64,000 bases of DNA from Paenibacillus tyrphae (GTDB lineage Bacteria > Bacillota > Bacilli > Paenibacillales > NBRC-103111). Where the stretch lies: contig NZ_JAMZAW010000002.1 in NCBI RefSeq assembly GCF_024158745.1, positions 372,001 to 436,000 on the forward strand. Direction: 5' to 3'. Position 1 is the stretch's first letter, and each line of letters begins with the position of its first letter. Shown here piece by piece: positions 25,925-33,184 of this stretch. Made by a program: the position numbers and the translations under genes. Under the pieces are notes generated by a model that searched no databases, was not told the DNA's origin, and was given only the letters and a program-made list of their open reading frames with translations.

Positions 25925-26622
25925 GAATCATCACCCTTGGTAGGCGACACCTCAACATCAATTACTTTATCTGGTTTAGCGAACCGCGCCGCAAATCTTG
26001 CGTGAACCTCGTCCTGTGATATCCCAATGTTGACCTGCACCTGCGGTCCGTTCTCTTTGACTGCCTTCGGAGTCATAAGGAAGTTGGTAAGATCGATCCC
26101 AAGGTCCTTAGCGAGCTTAGAGGCCGCTGTAAGAGCCGGGTGTGCCATCTTCTCATTATAGGAATGGCCGGCGACGAACTTGGTCGTCTCAACTACAGCG
26201 CCGTCAGTATTGACTGCTTCCAGTAGCCGCACTAGTTGCACCGCCAAAGCTCCGGCCACGGCGCCGACATCGTCCTTAAGCTCTTCAAGATTGCCCTTCC
26301 GGAATGCCACCTGCCATTTCTTTATTTTGCGAAGCTCCGGCTTGCAAAGGTCCTTCTCCTCCACGCGGCCAGAAATAAAGTCCTTACATGTCCCTCGGTG
26401 CGGACAGTCTGCCGTACATGGGCGTACCGGGATTTCCGAAGTGATGTACGTCTTGGATCGGATCGCCTTCTTAGCAGCGATGTCCTGCTGTACTGCTTGG
26501 ATACGTGCTTCAGCAAGAGCTTCGTCCCGATCAGCTACAGTTGCGGTAAGTACGTCTTCCTCTGGTCCCTGTGACTTCAGTTCGTTGATATAGTCATCGT
26601 CAAAATCAGGTGTGTTTGGCAT
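25921..26622 (-). CDS. Terminase small subunit-like protein
   Basis: A 233-residue protein directly upstream of the large terminase. It has a CTADCPHRGTCKDFISGRVEEKDLCKPE segment with four Cys (a likely zinc site), then a helical region with KKWQVAFRKGNLEELKDD, and a C-terminal VNIGISQDEVHARF end. I chose the ATG at 26622, where GGAGGTG sits six bases upstream; the longer frame to 26682 would run through the terminator of the upstream gene. Identification as TerS rests on position and helical content. Confidence 0.75.
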   Translation of the reverse strand: MPNTPDFDDDYINELKSQGPEEDVLTATVADRDEALAEARIQAVQQDIAAKKAIRSKTYITSEIPVRPCTADCPHRGTCKDFISGRVEEKDLCKPELRKIKKWQVAFRKGNLEELKDDVGAVAGALAVQLVRLLEAVNTDGAVVETTKFVAGHSYNEKMAHPALTAASKLAKDLGIDLTNFLMTPKAVKENGPQVQVNIGISQDEVHARFAARFAKPDKVIDVEVSPTKGDDS

Positions 26623-26640
26623 GCTGCTCACCTCCAAAAG

Positions 26641-26666
26641 AAAAAGCACCCCGGTTATGGAGTGCT
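26641..26666 (-). terminator. Intrinsic terminator after the tyrosine recombinase
   Basis: Minus-strand stem AGCACTCC-(ATAACC)-GGGGTGCT with one G-T pair, followed by TTTTTCTTTT. It separates the recombinase transcript from the packaging genes; its 5' arm overlaps the bases just after the recombinase coding end. Confidence 0.85.
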
Positions 26667-26671
26667 CAATA

Positions 26672-27535
26672 TTATCGATCATTTAATAGTTCGACGGCTT
26701 CCTGAAGCTCGTCTTTCCCAGGCTCCAAGTAAATCTTCGTTGCCTCAAGGCTCGCATGCCCCATCAGTTTCATGACGATGTGCAGCGATACGCCGCGCTT
26801 AACTAAGTCATGACCGAATGTATGCCGTAGCATATGAGGTGTAAGCCTACGACCAAGCTTAGCATTTTTACCAATCTTATCACATAAGTGCTGCACTGCC
26901 CGCGGCGTGATTCGTTCCTCTCGTTGGGAATCGAAAAGGTATTCACTCATCGTATCCCTATTTGCATCTATATATTGGTTCAAGCATTCGCGTAAGACTT
27001 TCGGTATAGGAACCTCACGGTATTTGTTCCCCTTTCCTTGGCGAACGATGATTTCCCCTGATCTTTCTGTTGTAATAATATCTTCCGGCTCTAAATCACA
27101 CAATTCCGAGACACGGAGTCCAGCGAATAAGAGCGTCCAAATGATCGCTTTGTTCCGGATGTTCTTCTCGTGTTCTGCTGAACGCTTTACACGGTGCGCC
27201 TCGTTTTTATCCAGCCACTTAATCGGCGGCGCCGTCATGGCGACCTTCTCAACATCAGCAACCGGATTATGGGTCAAGTGGCCTTCTTTATGAAGCCACG
27301 CGCAAAATGCTTTGATTGTGGCAAGCTTTGTGTTAATTGGTCCCGGCTTTGAACCGTTCTGTTGTAAGAAGCGCCGATACTCGACCGCATCCGTAGATGT
27401 AATCGATAATGGATCTCGGCTTCCGGTAGTCTTTTCAAGCCAATCGAGGAACAAATAAAGCTGTGATTTATAGTTCTTAATAGTAGCCTCGCTCTTGCCC
27501 CGAGCGGCCAACTTACTCAAATAAAGCTCCATCAT
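26672..27535 (-). CDS. Tyrosine recombinase (XerC/D-like)
   Basis: A 287-residue recombinase with an N-terminal SAM-like domain (1-90) and a catalytic domain with Arg in AGLRVSEL, Lys in RQGKGNK, HxxR in HMLRHTF, His in LMGHAS, and the nucleophile Tyr in TKIYLEP. I chose the ATG at 27535, since GAGGTG is six bases upstream; the GTG at 27544 lies inside that site. It lies next to terminase, not near the attachment junction, and the phage has a separate serine integrase. Resolution of phage DNA multimers or a host-site function is plausible. Confidence 0.9.
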   Translation of the reverse strand: MMELYLSKLAARGKSEATIKNYKSQLYLFLDWLEKTTGSRDPLSITSTDAVEYRRFLQQNGSKPGPINTKLATIKAFCAWLHKEGHLTHNPVADVEKVAMTAPPIKWLDKNEAHRVKRSAEHEKNIRNKAIIWTLLFAGLRVSELCDLEPEDIITTERSGEIIVRQGKGNKYREVPIPKVLRECLNQYIDANRDTMSEYLFDSQREERITPRAVQHLCDKIGKNAKLGRRLTPHMLRHTFGHDLVKRGVSLHIVMKLMGHASLEATKIYLEPGKDELQEAVELLNDR

Positions 27536-27547
27536 ATCAATCACCTC

Positions 27548-27646
27548 AATAATACGACAAGTTTTTTTATAGATAACGAACCTCTAAGCCTGCATAATTA
27601 GTAAGTTCATCTTATCACTCTCGTCGTATTATTTCAATAATATGAC
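27548..27646. promoter_or_regulatory. Palindromic recombinase-type site and a matching half-site
   Basis: A 24-bp near-perfect palindrome (27623-27646) has arms GTCGTATTA and TAATATGAC around a six-base centre TTTCAA, with one mismatch per arm pair. A third copy of the arm, AATAATACGAC, lies at 27548-27558, immediately upstream of the recombinase ribosome binding site. Size and layout suit binding by two recombinase monomers, as core site or as autoregulatory operator. Confidence 0.6.
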
Positions 27647-27803
27647 ATGATATTTTGATAACCCGAATGTAGATTATGGGGTCATGAGCAACGTTAGGCG
27701 TGCGCACGGTTTTTTCCTACCATCAACCTTAGCAGCCTCTTTATGAAGGATAAAAACGCCGTAATCCCTTATCCCACAAGCTTTCATGCCCATTTTCACA
27801 AAA

Positions 27804-27852
27804 GGTAAAATTTCTTTACCATTTAGGCCAAAAAAGGTAAAAATCCTTTACC
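27804..27852. promoter_or_regulatory. Two 17-bp operators GGTAAA-N5-TTTACC
   Basis: Perfect dyads GGTAAA-N5-TTTACC occur at 27804-27820 and 27836-27852, exactly 32 bp centre to centre (about three helical turns, the same face of DNA). They lie in the gap between the RepL-like gene and the tyrosine recombinase. This is the arrangement of cooperative dimer-binding operators. The protein that reads them is not known; a phage repressor outside the window is a candidate. Confidence 0.7.
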
Positions 27853-27955
27853 CCTCAAAAATGACCTTGCGCCCAGTCGTGGTGCGGCTTCTCGGGTTTT
27901 CAGAGTACGCCGTTTATCTAAAGAGTATATTCTGGCGGCGAAGCGGTCAGCTGGA

Positions 27956-28462
27956 CTAATCAGGTTCTTCGTCTTCTTCAAGATCAAGTTCAAAATCAAA
28001 AACCTGTCTCAGTGCATCATCCGGTTTGACCCCACGTAATGCATATTGGGGGTTAATGACGATCGCTGCTCGCTTGCGTCTGACCTCGATAAACCCGATC
28101 ACCTTCTTCTCCACAAGTGACTCCACGATTTTTATACGCGTTGGTTTGGATATGCCAGCTACCTTTTCAATCTTCGTGAAATTAAGAGGCTTATTCTTTT
28201 CCTCAATGACGCCGTCACCCACAACAATGTTAGTTTCCCATTCGAGGTATGGGAGCATGGAGAATAAGAATCCCCGTTCCTCAATTGTCAGTTTATCGTA
28301 CACGCGTTTCTGCTTACGAGCCACACGTAGTTTTACGTGACGGATATTCTTTTTGCTGTAACCAGGATCGAATACACGCACGATTTCATTAGATCGTTTA
28401 TGCACGAGAACGGGTTCCAATATTTCTCCAGTCTCACCATCTATATGTCTGGGTTCGTCCAC
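27956..28462 (-). CDS. RepL-like winged-helix protein
   Basis: A 168-residue protein. A central winged-helix region has a helix-turn-helix-like stretch FTKIEKVAGISKPTRIKIVESL (about 97-118), a wing with KVIGFIEVRRKRAAIVINPQYALRG, and an acidic C-terminus. The pattern of a winged helix ending in NP-x-Y-x-x-RG is typical of the plasmid and phage RepL/RepA-type group. It may initiate replication or act as a regulator. The start is a GTG at 28462 with GAGGTG upstream. It stands alone in the prophage, with operator dyads just downstream. Confidence 0.65.
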   Translation of the reverse strand: MDEPRHIDGETGEILEPVLVHKRSNEIVRVFDPGYSKKNIRHVKLRVARKQKRVYDKLTIEERGFLFSMLPYLEWETNIVVGDGVIEEKNKPLNFTKIEKVAGISKPTRIKIVESLVEKKVIGFIEVRRKRAAIVINPQYALRGVKPDDALRQVFDFELDLEEDEEPD

Positions 28463-28517
28463 GACGTATCACCTCTTTCGTAAAAAGAATTATGTAGGTA
28501 TGGCTTTGAAGATGGTG

Positions 28518-28542
28518 GAAAACCTCGCGGTTTTCTTTTTTT
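28518..28542 (+). terminator. Plus-strand intrinsic terminator
   Basis: GAAAACC-TCGC-GGTTTTC followed by seven Ts. No plus-strand gene lies upstream inside the phage, so it may stop antisense transcription from reaching the small membrane-protein gene. Confidence 0.8.
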
Positions 28543-28604
28543 ATAAAAGCTCTAGACCAATATACCGATAATGCCTTTAAGATCATAAAAACGAGGTGTT
28601 TCTC

Positions 28605-28709
28605 ATGCGTTTGCTCCGGAATCTTATTGTAATTGCTGTCGGCTGCTTGTTAGCTTACTTGCTTATGAGTTGGGCTCTCAACGATTGGTTTCAGCGTGCG
28701 GGTGCATAA
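28605..28709 (+). CDS. Thirty-four-residue single-span membrane peptide
   Basis: A short gene with GAGGTG eight bases before the ATG and a TAA stop at 28707-28709. It codes a basic N-terminus (Met-Arg-Leu-Leu-Arg-Asn), a hydrophobic span (about residues 7-24) and a short polar end. A hairpin GGTGCA-TAAT-TGCACC overlaps the stop codon, and a terminator follows 50 bases later. Such peptides in phages can be holins, toxins or regulators of membrane proteins. I cannot assign a function. Confidence 0.6.
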   Translation: MRLLRNLIVIAVGCLLAYLLMSWALNDWFQRAGA

Positions 28710-28759
28710 TTGCACCTAGACCCTACATGTGCTAAACTTCGAGCATAATAGGTTCATAT

Positions 28760-28788
28760 GGTCGGCTCATTTTGGCCGATCTTTTTTT
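28760..28788 (+). terminator. Intrinsic terminator after the 34-residue peptide gene
   Basis: Stem GGTCGGC/GCCGATC with one G-T pair, followed by a run of eight Ts. It overlaps the last base of the convergent lipoprotein gene. Confidence 0.85.
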
Positions 28789-29081
28789 TATTTCTCGTCA
28801 ACAATCACAATCGCGTTGTAAATGATGTGTCGCTTTCCATTCAGATCAAAAAGGATCTTGGAGCCGGTCGTGCCGCCATTCTGGTCAGTATTCGATTGGA
28901 TGTCGAACTTGCCTTCGTATGTGGCGAGGAGCTGCCCTTGATGGCTGTATACCTTCATAGTGCGTTCAAGGCCGCCGTTTTGTTCGGAGCTCCATGTTTT
29001 AACTGGACGGTCCCTGCTTTCGCAGGCTGGAAGAAGTGTAATAAGAACAGCAGCAAGGATTACAGTTAGGATTTTTTTCAT
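28788..29081 (-). CDS. Small phage-encoded lipoprotein
   Basis: A 97-residue protein with a lipoprotein signal peptide: Lys-Lys, a hydrophobic stretch and the lipobox LPAC with the lipidated Cys at residue 20. The mature part is beta-rich (TMKVYSHQGQLLATYEGKF; KILFDLNGKRHIIYNAIVIVD). AAGGAG is eight bases before the ATG. Surface lipoproteins of prophages often block superinfection or alter the lysogen; that role is inferred. Confidence 0.75.
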   Translation of the reverse strand: MKKILTVILAAVLITLLPACESRDRPVKTWSSEQNGGLERTMKVYSHQGQLLATYEGKFDIQSNTDQNGGTTGSKILFDLNGKRHIIYNAIVIVDEK

Positions 29082-29113
29082 TTAAATCGCTCCTTGACAG
29101 AATTTTGGTCAAT

Positions 29114-29137
29114 AAAAAAAGCACCTCGACGGGTGCT
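29114..29137 (-). terminator. Intrinsic terminator after the 178-residue protein gene
   Basis: Minus-strand stem AGCACC-CGTCG-GGTGCT followed by seven Ts, 16 bases past the stop codon at 29153. Confidence 0.88.
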
Positions 29138-29152
29138 TAGTTACATCAGTTA

Positions 29153-29689
29153 TTAACGCACATACACGTAATCAAAATAGTAATTGTCACTCAAGTTTGT
29201 AAAATTTAACTTTATGAGAACATTTGCTTCCTTAGTGTCTTTACCTAGCACAACGGATGCATGTTCAAAACGGCTTAAAGGATATTTTTCTAGAAATTGA
29301 TTTGCCTGAACCTCACCATCCTTAATTGCTTCTTCTTCTTTCTTTTCACCATAAGGCACTGTATCATAAAAATGTTTGGCTACAATGAAACTAATTAGTT
29401 CCTTCTCGTCCATTCTCTTCACTTTATTAGTTCTATCTTCCCTAAGAAGATACCTATCGGTAAATTCAGGTCTTATATACTCTCTAAAAGCTACAAACTG
29501 CATTACTTCATTTGGATCATCCCCGTAGATACTAATGTACGATTTCGGCTTTTCTAAAATTGATTTTTCTAATTCATAGTATGTCTCATCCAAATATTGA
29601 TTCGGATACTTCTCTTTAGGCGTTACTATCAAAAGAACATGCCGCTTTGAAGTTCCTTCTAATTTGTCTAAATAAGAATTTATTGACAT
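29153..29689 (-). CDS. Phage protein of unknown function
   Basis: A 178-residue cytoplasmic protein with charged helical segments (YYELEKSILEKPKSY, MDEKELISFIVAKHF) and a beta-rich end (VVLGKDTKEANVLIKLNFTNLSDNYYFDYVYV). GGAGGT lies just upstream of the ATG. It has an AT-rich composition, lower in GC than the late operon, and its own terminator, so it is a separate lysogenic or early transcript. I do not recognise the family. Confidence 0.7.
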   Translation of the reverse strand: MSINSYLDKLEGTSKRHVLLIVTPKEKYPNQYLDETYYELEKSILEKPKSYISIYGDDPNEVMQFVAFREYIRPEFTDRYLLREDRTNKVKRMDEKELISFIVAKHFYDTVPYGEKKEEEAIKDGEVQANQFLEKYPLSRFEHASVVLGKDTKEANVLIKLNFTNLSDNYYFDYVYVR

Positions 29690-30307
29690 GATTTTCTACC
29701 TCCATTTTTGTTATATAAAACACTTCGACATAAGGTAACATTTTCCTCTTTTATTCATCGTTTCCAAATTTAATTGTACAGTAAGCCGCCTCTTGCTTGC
29801 GCGGACGGCATGCGCCCTCGATCCTCTCCTTGATTCGATTGCTGAGGTCACAATCGGTCGGAGGCGCAGTTCTCCTATACCACCTTTGCCCTGGTGGATA
29901 GGTAAGTATGATGAACTGCCTTTTAGGGAGGAGAGGAGTGTCCAGATATAAGAAAAGACACCCTCGGTTGAGAGTGTCCTTTAAGCTGGTTCGTGATATT
30001 TTGATGCTGTCGCCCTCACATTTGCCCTGTGTTGCAATTTTCAGGTGCTTGTCCGAGGATAGAGCCTCCGAACAGACGTGCACCTTAAAATCAATTCTAG
30101 AGCGTCATTATTTTACCCGAGGAATGACTTTTTATTCCTGGTGCTGATCTCAAACTTTCACATTTACAATATAACACAGGAAAATGACCGCGTGGGGTTC
30201 AACATTTCCCGATTTGGGTTCATTTTCTCTTGATTTGTACTAATTTCATATATTTGGTCTATAGTATATAATATACTCACATACCAAATTCAAGAGGGAG
30301 GCATTCC
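29690..30307. other. Gap between the 178-residue gene and the serine recombinase
   Basis: No start-supported gene was found here. A minus-strand ORF at 29751-30083 and a plus ORF at 29908-30147 lack ribosome binding sites and overlap. A hairpin at about 29956-29981 (GACAC/GTGTC arms, with TTTTCTTATA after it on the minus strand) looks like a terminator of an RNA made leftward. The region may code a small RNA or a decayed gene. Confidence 0.45.
30263..30277. promoter_or_regulatory. Perfect palindrome AGTATATAATATACT at the recombinase promoter
   Basis: A 15-bp perfect palindrome with a central A, containing TATAAT (30267-30272), ends 30 bases before the recombinase ATG. It may be a -10 element overlapped by an operator. 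Its left half, AGTATATAAT, also occurs at the attachment junction (31954-31963). Confidence 0.5.
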
Positions 30308-31954
30308 ATGGTCGTTACATTCAATAATCTACACGAATACGTAAAGAATATTATCAATTACCTTCGTAAATCCAGGCAAGACGAAGAACTTGAAAAAAAG
30401 ACCGGGGAAGACTCTCTTAAGGCTCAAGCTGACTTGATGGATCGAGTACTTTCTCCGCTTGCCATTCCATATGTCCAGTTGAAAGAATTGAAGTCTGGAG
30501 ACAAAATATCGGCTAGACCAGTCTTCCAAGGAGTCATAGAGGATTTGCGCAAGGGGATATACCAAGCGATAGCAGTAAAGGAAATCTCTCGTATGGGCCG
30601 CGGATCGTACGCAGACATGGGACTTATTTACGAACTCATTAGAGAGAAGCGTATTTTCATAGTTACTCCATATAAAGTATACGATCCAAAAAATCCCGCT
30701 GATTTGCGTCAAATTAGATTTGAGTTATTCCTATCAAGAGAGGAATTTGAAACAACAAGTGAACGACTGATGGGTGGGCGTGTTAGCAATGCTTTGGCGG
30801 GGCAGTGGGTATCCGGCGCAGCTCCGTTCGGATTTACGTATAACAGCGACACTCGTAAACTTGAGATTAATGAGTCAGAAGCCTCAGTGATACGTACAAT
30901 TTTTGATTATTATGTAAATGGAGTGCCCATGCCAGACGGGAGCAGACGCGATGTTAGTTTTAGAGCATTAGCTACCTATATCAAAAAACATACTCCCCTA
31001 CTTACGCCACGAGGAAAAAGAGAATGGCATCCTACTCAGTTACGGCAATTAATTGAGAATGAGAGATTCATCGGCACAATGCGGTTCAGAACCACTCAAC
31101 GTGTTGGGGGTAAACAAGTTCCTCGTCCAGTAGAAGAACATATCATCGTCCGAAATGCAGTTCCTGCCATAATTGATATAGTTACCTGGGATAAAGCGCA
31201 AGAAAAGCTTAGAAATTCGGGGGACAAACCAAGAAATACTATGGAATTTTCTCCTTGCGAACTAGCAAGCATAGCGGTTTGCAAAGTTTGCGGGCGAAAA
31301 ATGGTTCGAAATTATAGTGTTCAGAATTACAAAAGCAAAGTAACTGGAGAAGTAACTCAGTACCATAAGGAGTTCCTTTGGTGTACCACTTCTGCTTGCA
31401 CGTTTGTAAAGTATCGAGAAGTTGAGGCTGATTTACTCTATTTTCTCAAGTACCTAATTGATATAGATAATGAGTTGTTTCGCGAACAGATAGCTGCTAT
31501 CGTTGAAGATAAAAAACACAAGGATGGCTTAATGTCACAAGAGGACATGCTCCAGCTTATCGAGCAAAGAGAGAAAGAACTAAAAGACAGAATGGACTTC
31601 GTATACGAGCAATACGAAAAGAGGAAATACTCCGAAAAAATGTTCGATGAGCGAAAAGCCGTAATAGACGAGGAAATGTTCCAGTTAGAAGAAATGAAAA
31701 AATCAGCAATGACAGTAAATACAAATAGCCCCACTACGATCAATGTGGAGTCTGTAAAAAGTAATCTGAAATCGATTGTTGAAGCTTATAAAAACTGCGA
31801 GGATAAGACCGATAAAAACACTATTCTAAGAAAGGTGTTTGCGAAGGTAGTTGTTGAAATAACTGAGAAGGGTCGAGGTAGGATACCTTCGAAGTTTACA
31901 CTATATCCGATTCTGAAGTTTGATATCCTAAATCCTGATTCTTTGCATTTATGA
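30308..31954 (+). CDS. Large serine recombinase (phage integrase)
   Basis: A 548-residue recombinase. The N-terminal resolvase domain (about 12-160) has the catalytic Ser22 in YLRKSR and SRMGRG, with a Recombinase domain after it (about 170-290). A zinc ribbon follows (CKVCGRKM with CTTSAC, about 325-365), then a long coiled coil (about 395-470) and C-terminal tail. GAGGGAGG precedes the ATG at 30308. These enzymes integrate phage DNA at one chromosomal site and need a small accessory protein to excise it. The last codons overlap the attachment junction, and its TGA begins at the base after the prkA fragment stop. Confidence 0.95.
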   Translation: MVVTFNNLHEYVKNIINYLRKSRQDEELEKKTGEDSLKAQADLMDRVLSPLAIPYVQLKELKSGDKISARPVFQGVIEDLRKGIYQAIAVKEISRMGRGSYADMGLIYELIREKRIFIVTPYKVYDPKNPADLRQIRFELFLSREEFETTSERLMGGRVSNALAGQWVSGAAPFGFTYNSDTRKLEINESEASVIRTIFDYYVNGVPMPDGSRRDVSFRALATYIKKHTPLLTPRGKREWHPTQLRQLIENERFIGTMRFRTTQRVGGKQVPRPVEEHIIVRNAVPAIIDIVTWDKAQEKLRNSGDKPRNTMEFSPCELASIAVCKVCGRKMVRNYSVQNYKSKVTGEVTQYHKEFLWCTTSACTFVKYREVEADLLYFLKYLIDIDNELFREQIAAIVEDKKHKDGLMSQEDMLQLIEQREKELKDRMDFVYEQYEKRKYSEKMFDERKAVIDEEMFQLEEMKKSAMTVNTNSPTTINVESVKSNLKSIVEAYKNCEDKTDKNTILRKVFAKVVVEITEKGRGRIPSKFTLYPILKFDILNPDSLHL

Positions 31955-31970
31955 GTATATAATCAATTCG
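31949..31970. other. Attachment junction (attR-type) within prkA
   Basis: On the minus strand the PrkA frame follows its family through Glu-Leu-Ile (GAATTGATT, 31961-31969) and then leaves it, ending three codons later at a stop in phage sequence. The crossover therefore lies near 31955-31966. The opposite junction is outside the window, so the exact core dinucleotide cannot be fixed here. Confidence 0.75.
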
Positions 31971-32830
31971 TCTGCCGAAATCAGCGCGAACCGTCCAGCT
32001 TTAAAGTTGCCTTCCTGCGTGAGGGACAGCAGGTTCCACAGAAACTTCTCGTCGCATTTCAGCATTTCCTGAAACTCCATCAAGCCCCGGTTGGCCTTGT
32101 TCAGCTCTCCATCGAAACGGTAAGCCCTCGGATCGGATTCCGAGCCGTACTCGGTAATCGTGGAGAAATCGATACTCCCCGTCAGGTCGGCGATATCCTG
32201 CGATTTCGGATCAGACGGACTGAACGTCCCGATGCCTACGCGGCTATCTTCGGACAGCAGCACGCGCTCCACCAGCACGTCTTCGATGCGTCCCCCATAA
32301 TCATCCCGCAGTCGGATTTGGCAGGAGGGGCACAGGTTGCCCTCGATCCTCACGCCGAATTCCTGCTCGATCTCGCTTCTCAGCTCATGCGGAATTAAGT
32401 GCAAAGGCTCCTCGTGCATCGGGCAGCCTTTGATTGCATATACAGCGCCTTGATCCGTGCGCGAGAACTGCTCAAGCCCGCGCTTGAGCATCGTGACAAT
32501 GGTCGATTTCCCCCCGCTAACCGGTCCCATCAAAAGCAAGATCCGCTTGCGGACATCCAACCGACGCGCCGCCGAATGGAAATATTCTTCCACCAGCTTC
32601 TCAATCGCAGAATCGAGCCCGAAAATCTCTTTTTCGAAAAAGTTATACTTTCTACGCCCATTTTCTTCCAGGATGCCGTGGGAGGCAATCATTTCGTACA
32701 CCCGTGCATGCGCCGTCATAGCCAGATGCGGATGCCGGCGGAGCAGCTCGATGTACTCGGCGAAGGTTCCGGTCCAGGCCAGCCTTTCGGTTTCCGTGCG
32801 ATAGTCGGCGATTTTCTTGAATATATTCAT
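31949..32830 (-). pseudogene. prkA: 5' part of prkA, interrupted by the prophage
   Basis: This 293-codon fragment is the N-terminal half of PrkA, a serine protein kinase of the AAA type that is usually about 630 residues. It has the family start (KKIADYRTETERLAWTGTF), Walker A GPVSGGKST (about 104-112) and the conserved GNLCPSCQIRLRDDYGG and NKANRGLMEFQEMLKCDEKFLW segments. The frame leaves PrkA after Leu-Ile and adds Ile-Tyr-Ser from phage DNA. AGGAGG sits before the ATG at 32830. In Bacillus, PrkA acts in sporulation. The protein as it stands lacks part of the AAA domain and the whole kinase domain. Confidence 0.92.
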
Positions 32831-33184
32831 GATCTTTACCTCCTGAGGGTTTTGCGCTAAGCAAAACCGGCTTCGAAAGGATACGCTTTGAGTCTTGCTT
32901 TAGCAAAACTGGCTTCGAAAGGATACGCGCTTCGAAACGATGCGTAACGCCGTTAGCCGCCGCTTCCGGGCTTCGGCCCCGGCTTCTTCTTCGGATTTGA
33001 AGTGTAATAAATACCTATGCAGGAAGCAAAGGGAAGTTGACCGAAAATTTCTGACAAAATCGGAAAAGAAGCGCGTAGGCTTGTCCGGACGGAAATAACG
33101 AAAGGAAGGGCAAAACGGAGGGAACTTTAAAACGCGGCAGAGCGCATACCGGGGTGCTGGAAGATCAGGCAAGCCGGGGAACCG
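32831..33184. other. Gap between prkA and the ECF sigma gene
   Basis: The gap has no credible gene. Apart from the 27-bp repeats, it includes the sigma gene 3' flank and the presumed prkA promoter region. I could not read a convincing promoter for any sigma factor. Confidence 0.55.
32860..32928. repeat. Two 27-bp direct repeats upstream of prkA
   Basis: A 27-bp unit (32860-32886 and 32902-32928) beginning AGCAAAAC and ending GGATACGC occurs twice at a 42-bp spacing with one C/T difference. A weaker third copy follows near 32928-32950. It lies in the 5' leader of prkA and could be a genomic repeat family or a regulator site. Confidence 0.6.

Larger units (their letters stand above)
27545..27955. 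other. Intergenic control region
   Basis: This 411-base gap holds no credible gene on either strand. It contains the recombinase palindrome, the operator pair and AT-rich stretches, so it is best read as a phage regulatory region. Confidence 0.6.
1..31970. mobile_element. PBSX-like myovirus prophage (left end outside window)
   Basis: Nearly all genes from 549 to 28462 lie on the minus strand in the order of the Bacillus PBSX late operon: terminase, portal, protease and capsid, sheath, tube, tape measure, xkdP-xkdX, lysis. The right boundary is the junction at about 31955-31970, where the PrkA reading frame stops matching its family and the 3' end of a large serine recombinase begins. No left junction, repressor or replication module is visible, so the element extends beyond base 1. 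It is not a bare tail-like bacteriocin locus, because terminase, portal, capsid protease, capsid and an integrase are all present and open. Confidence 0.93.

Noticed and set aside
29751-30083. 110-codon minus-strand ORF in the gap before the recombinase
   Set aside because: No start codon with a ribosome binding site, and the frame runs through a hairpin-terminator structure. Its C-terminal part looks protein-like, so a decayed gene is not excluded.
30230-30272. SigE/SigK-type promoter for the serine recombinase
   Set aside because: A TATAAT sits in the palindrome, but I could not match a convincing -35 or the CATA-type -10 of mother-cell sigma factors. Sporulation control of the recombinase is therefore only a hypothesis.
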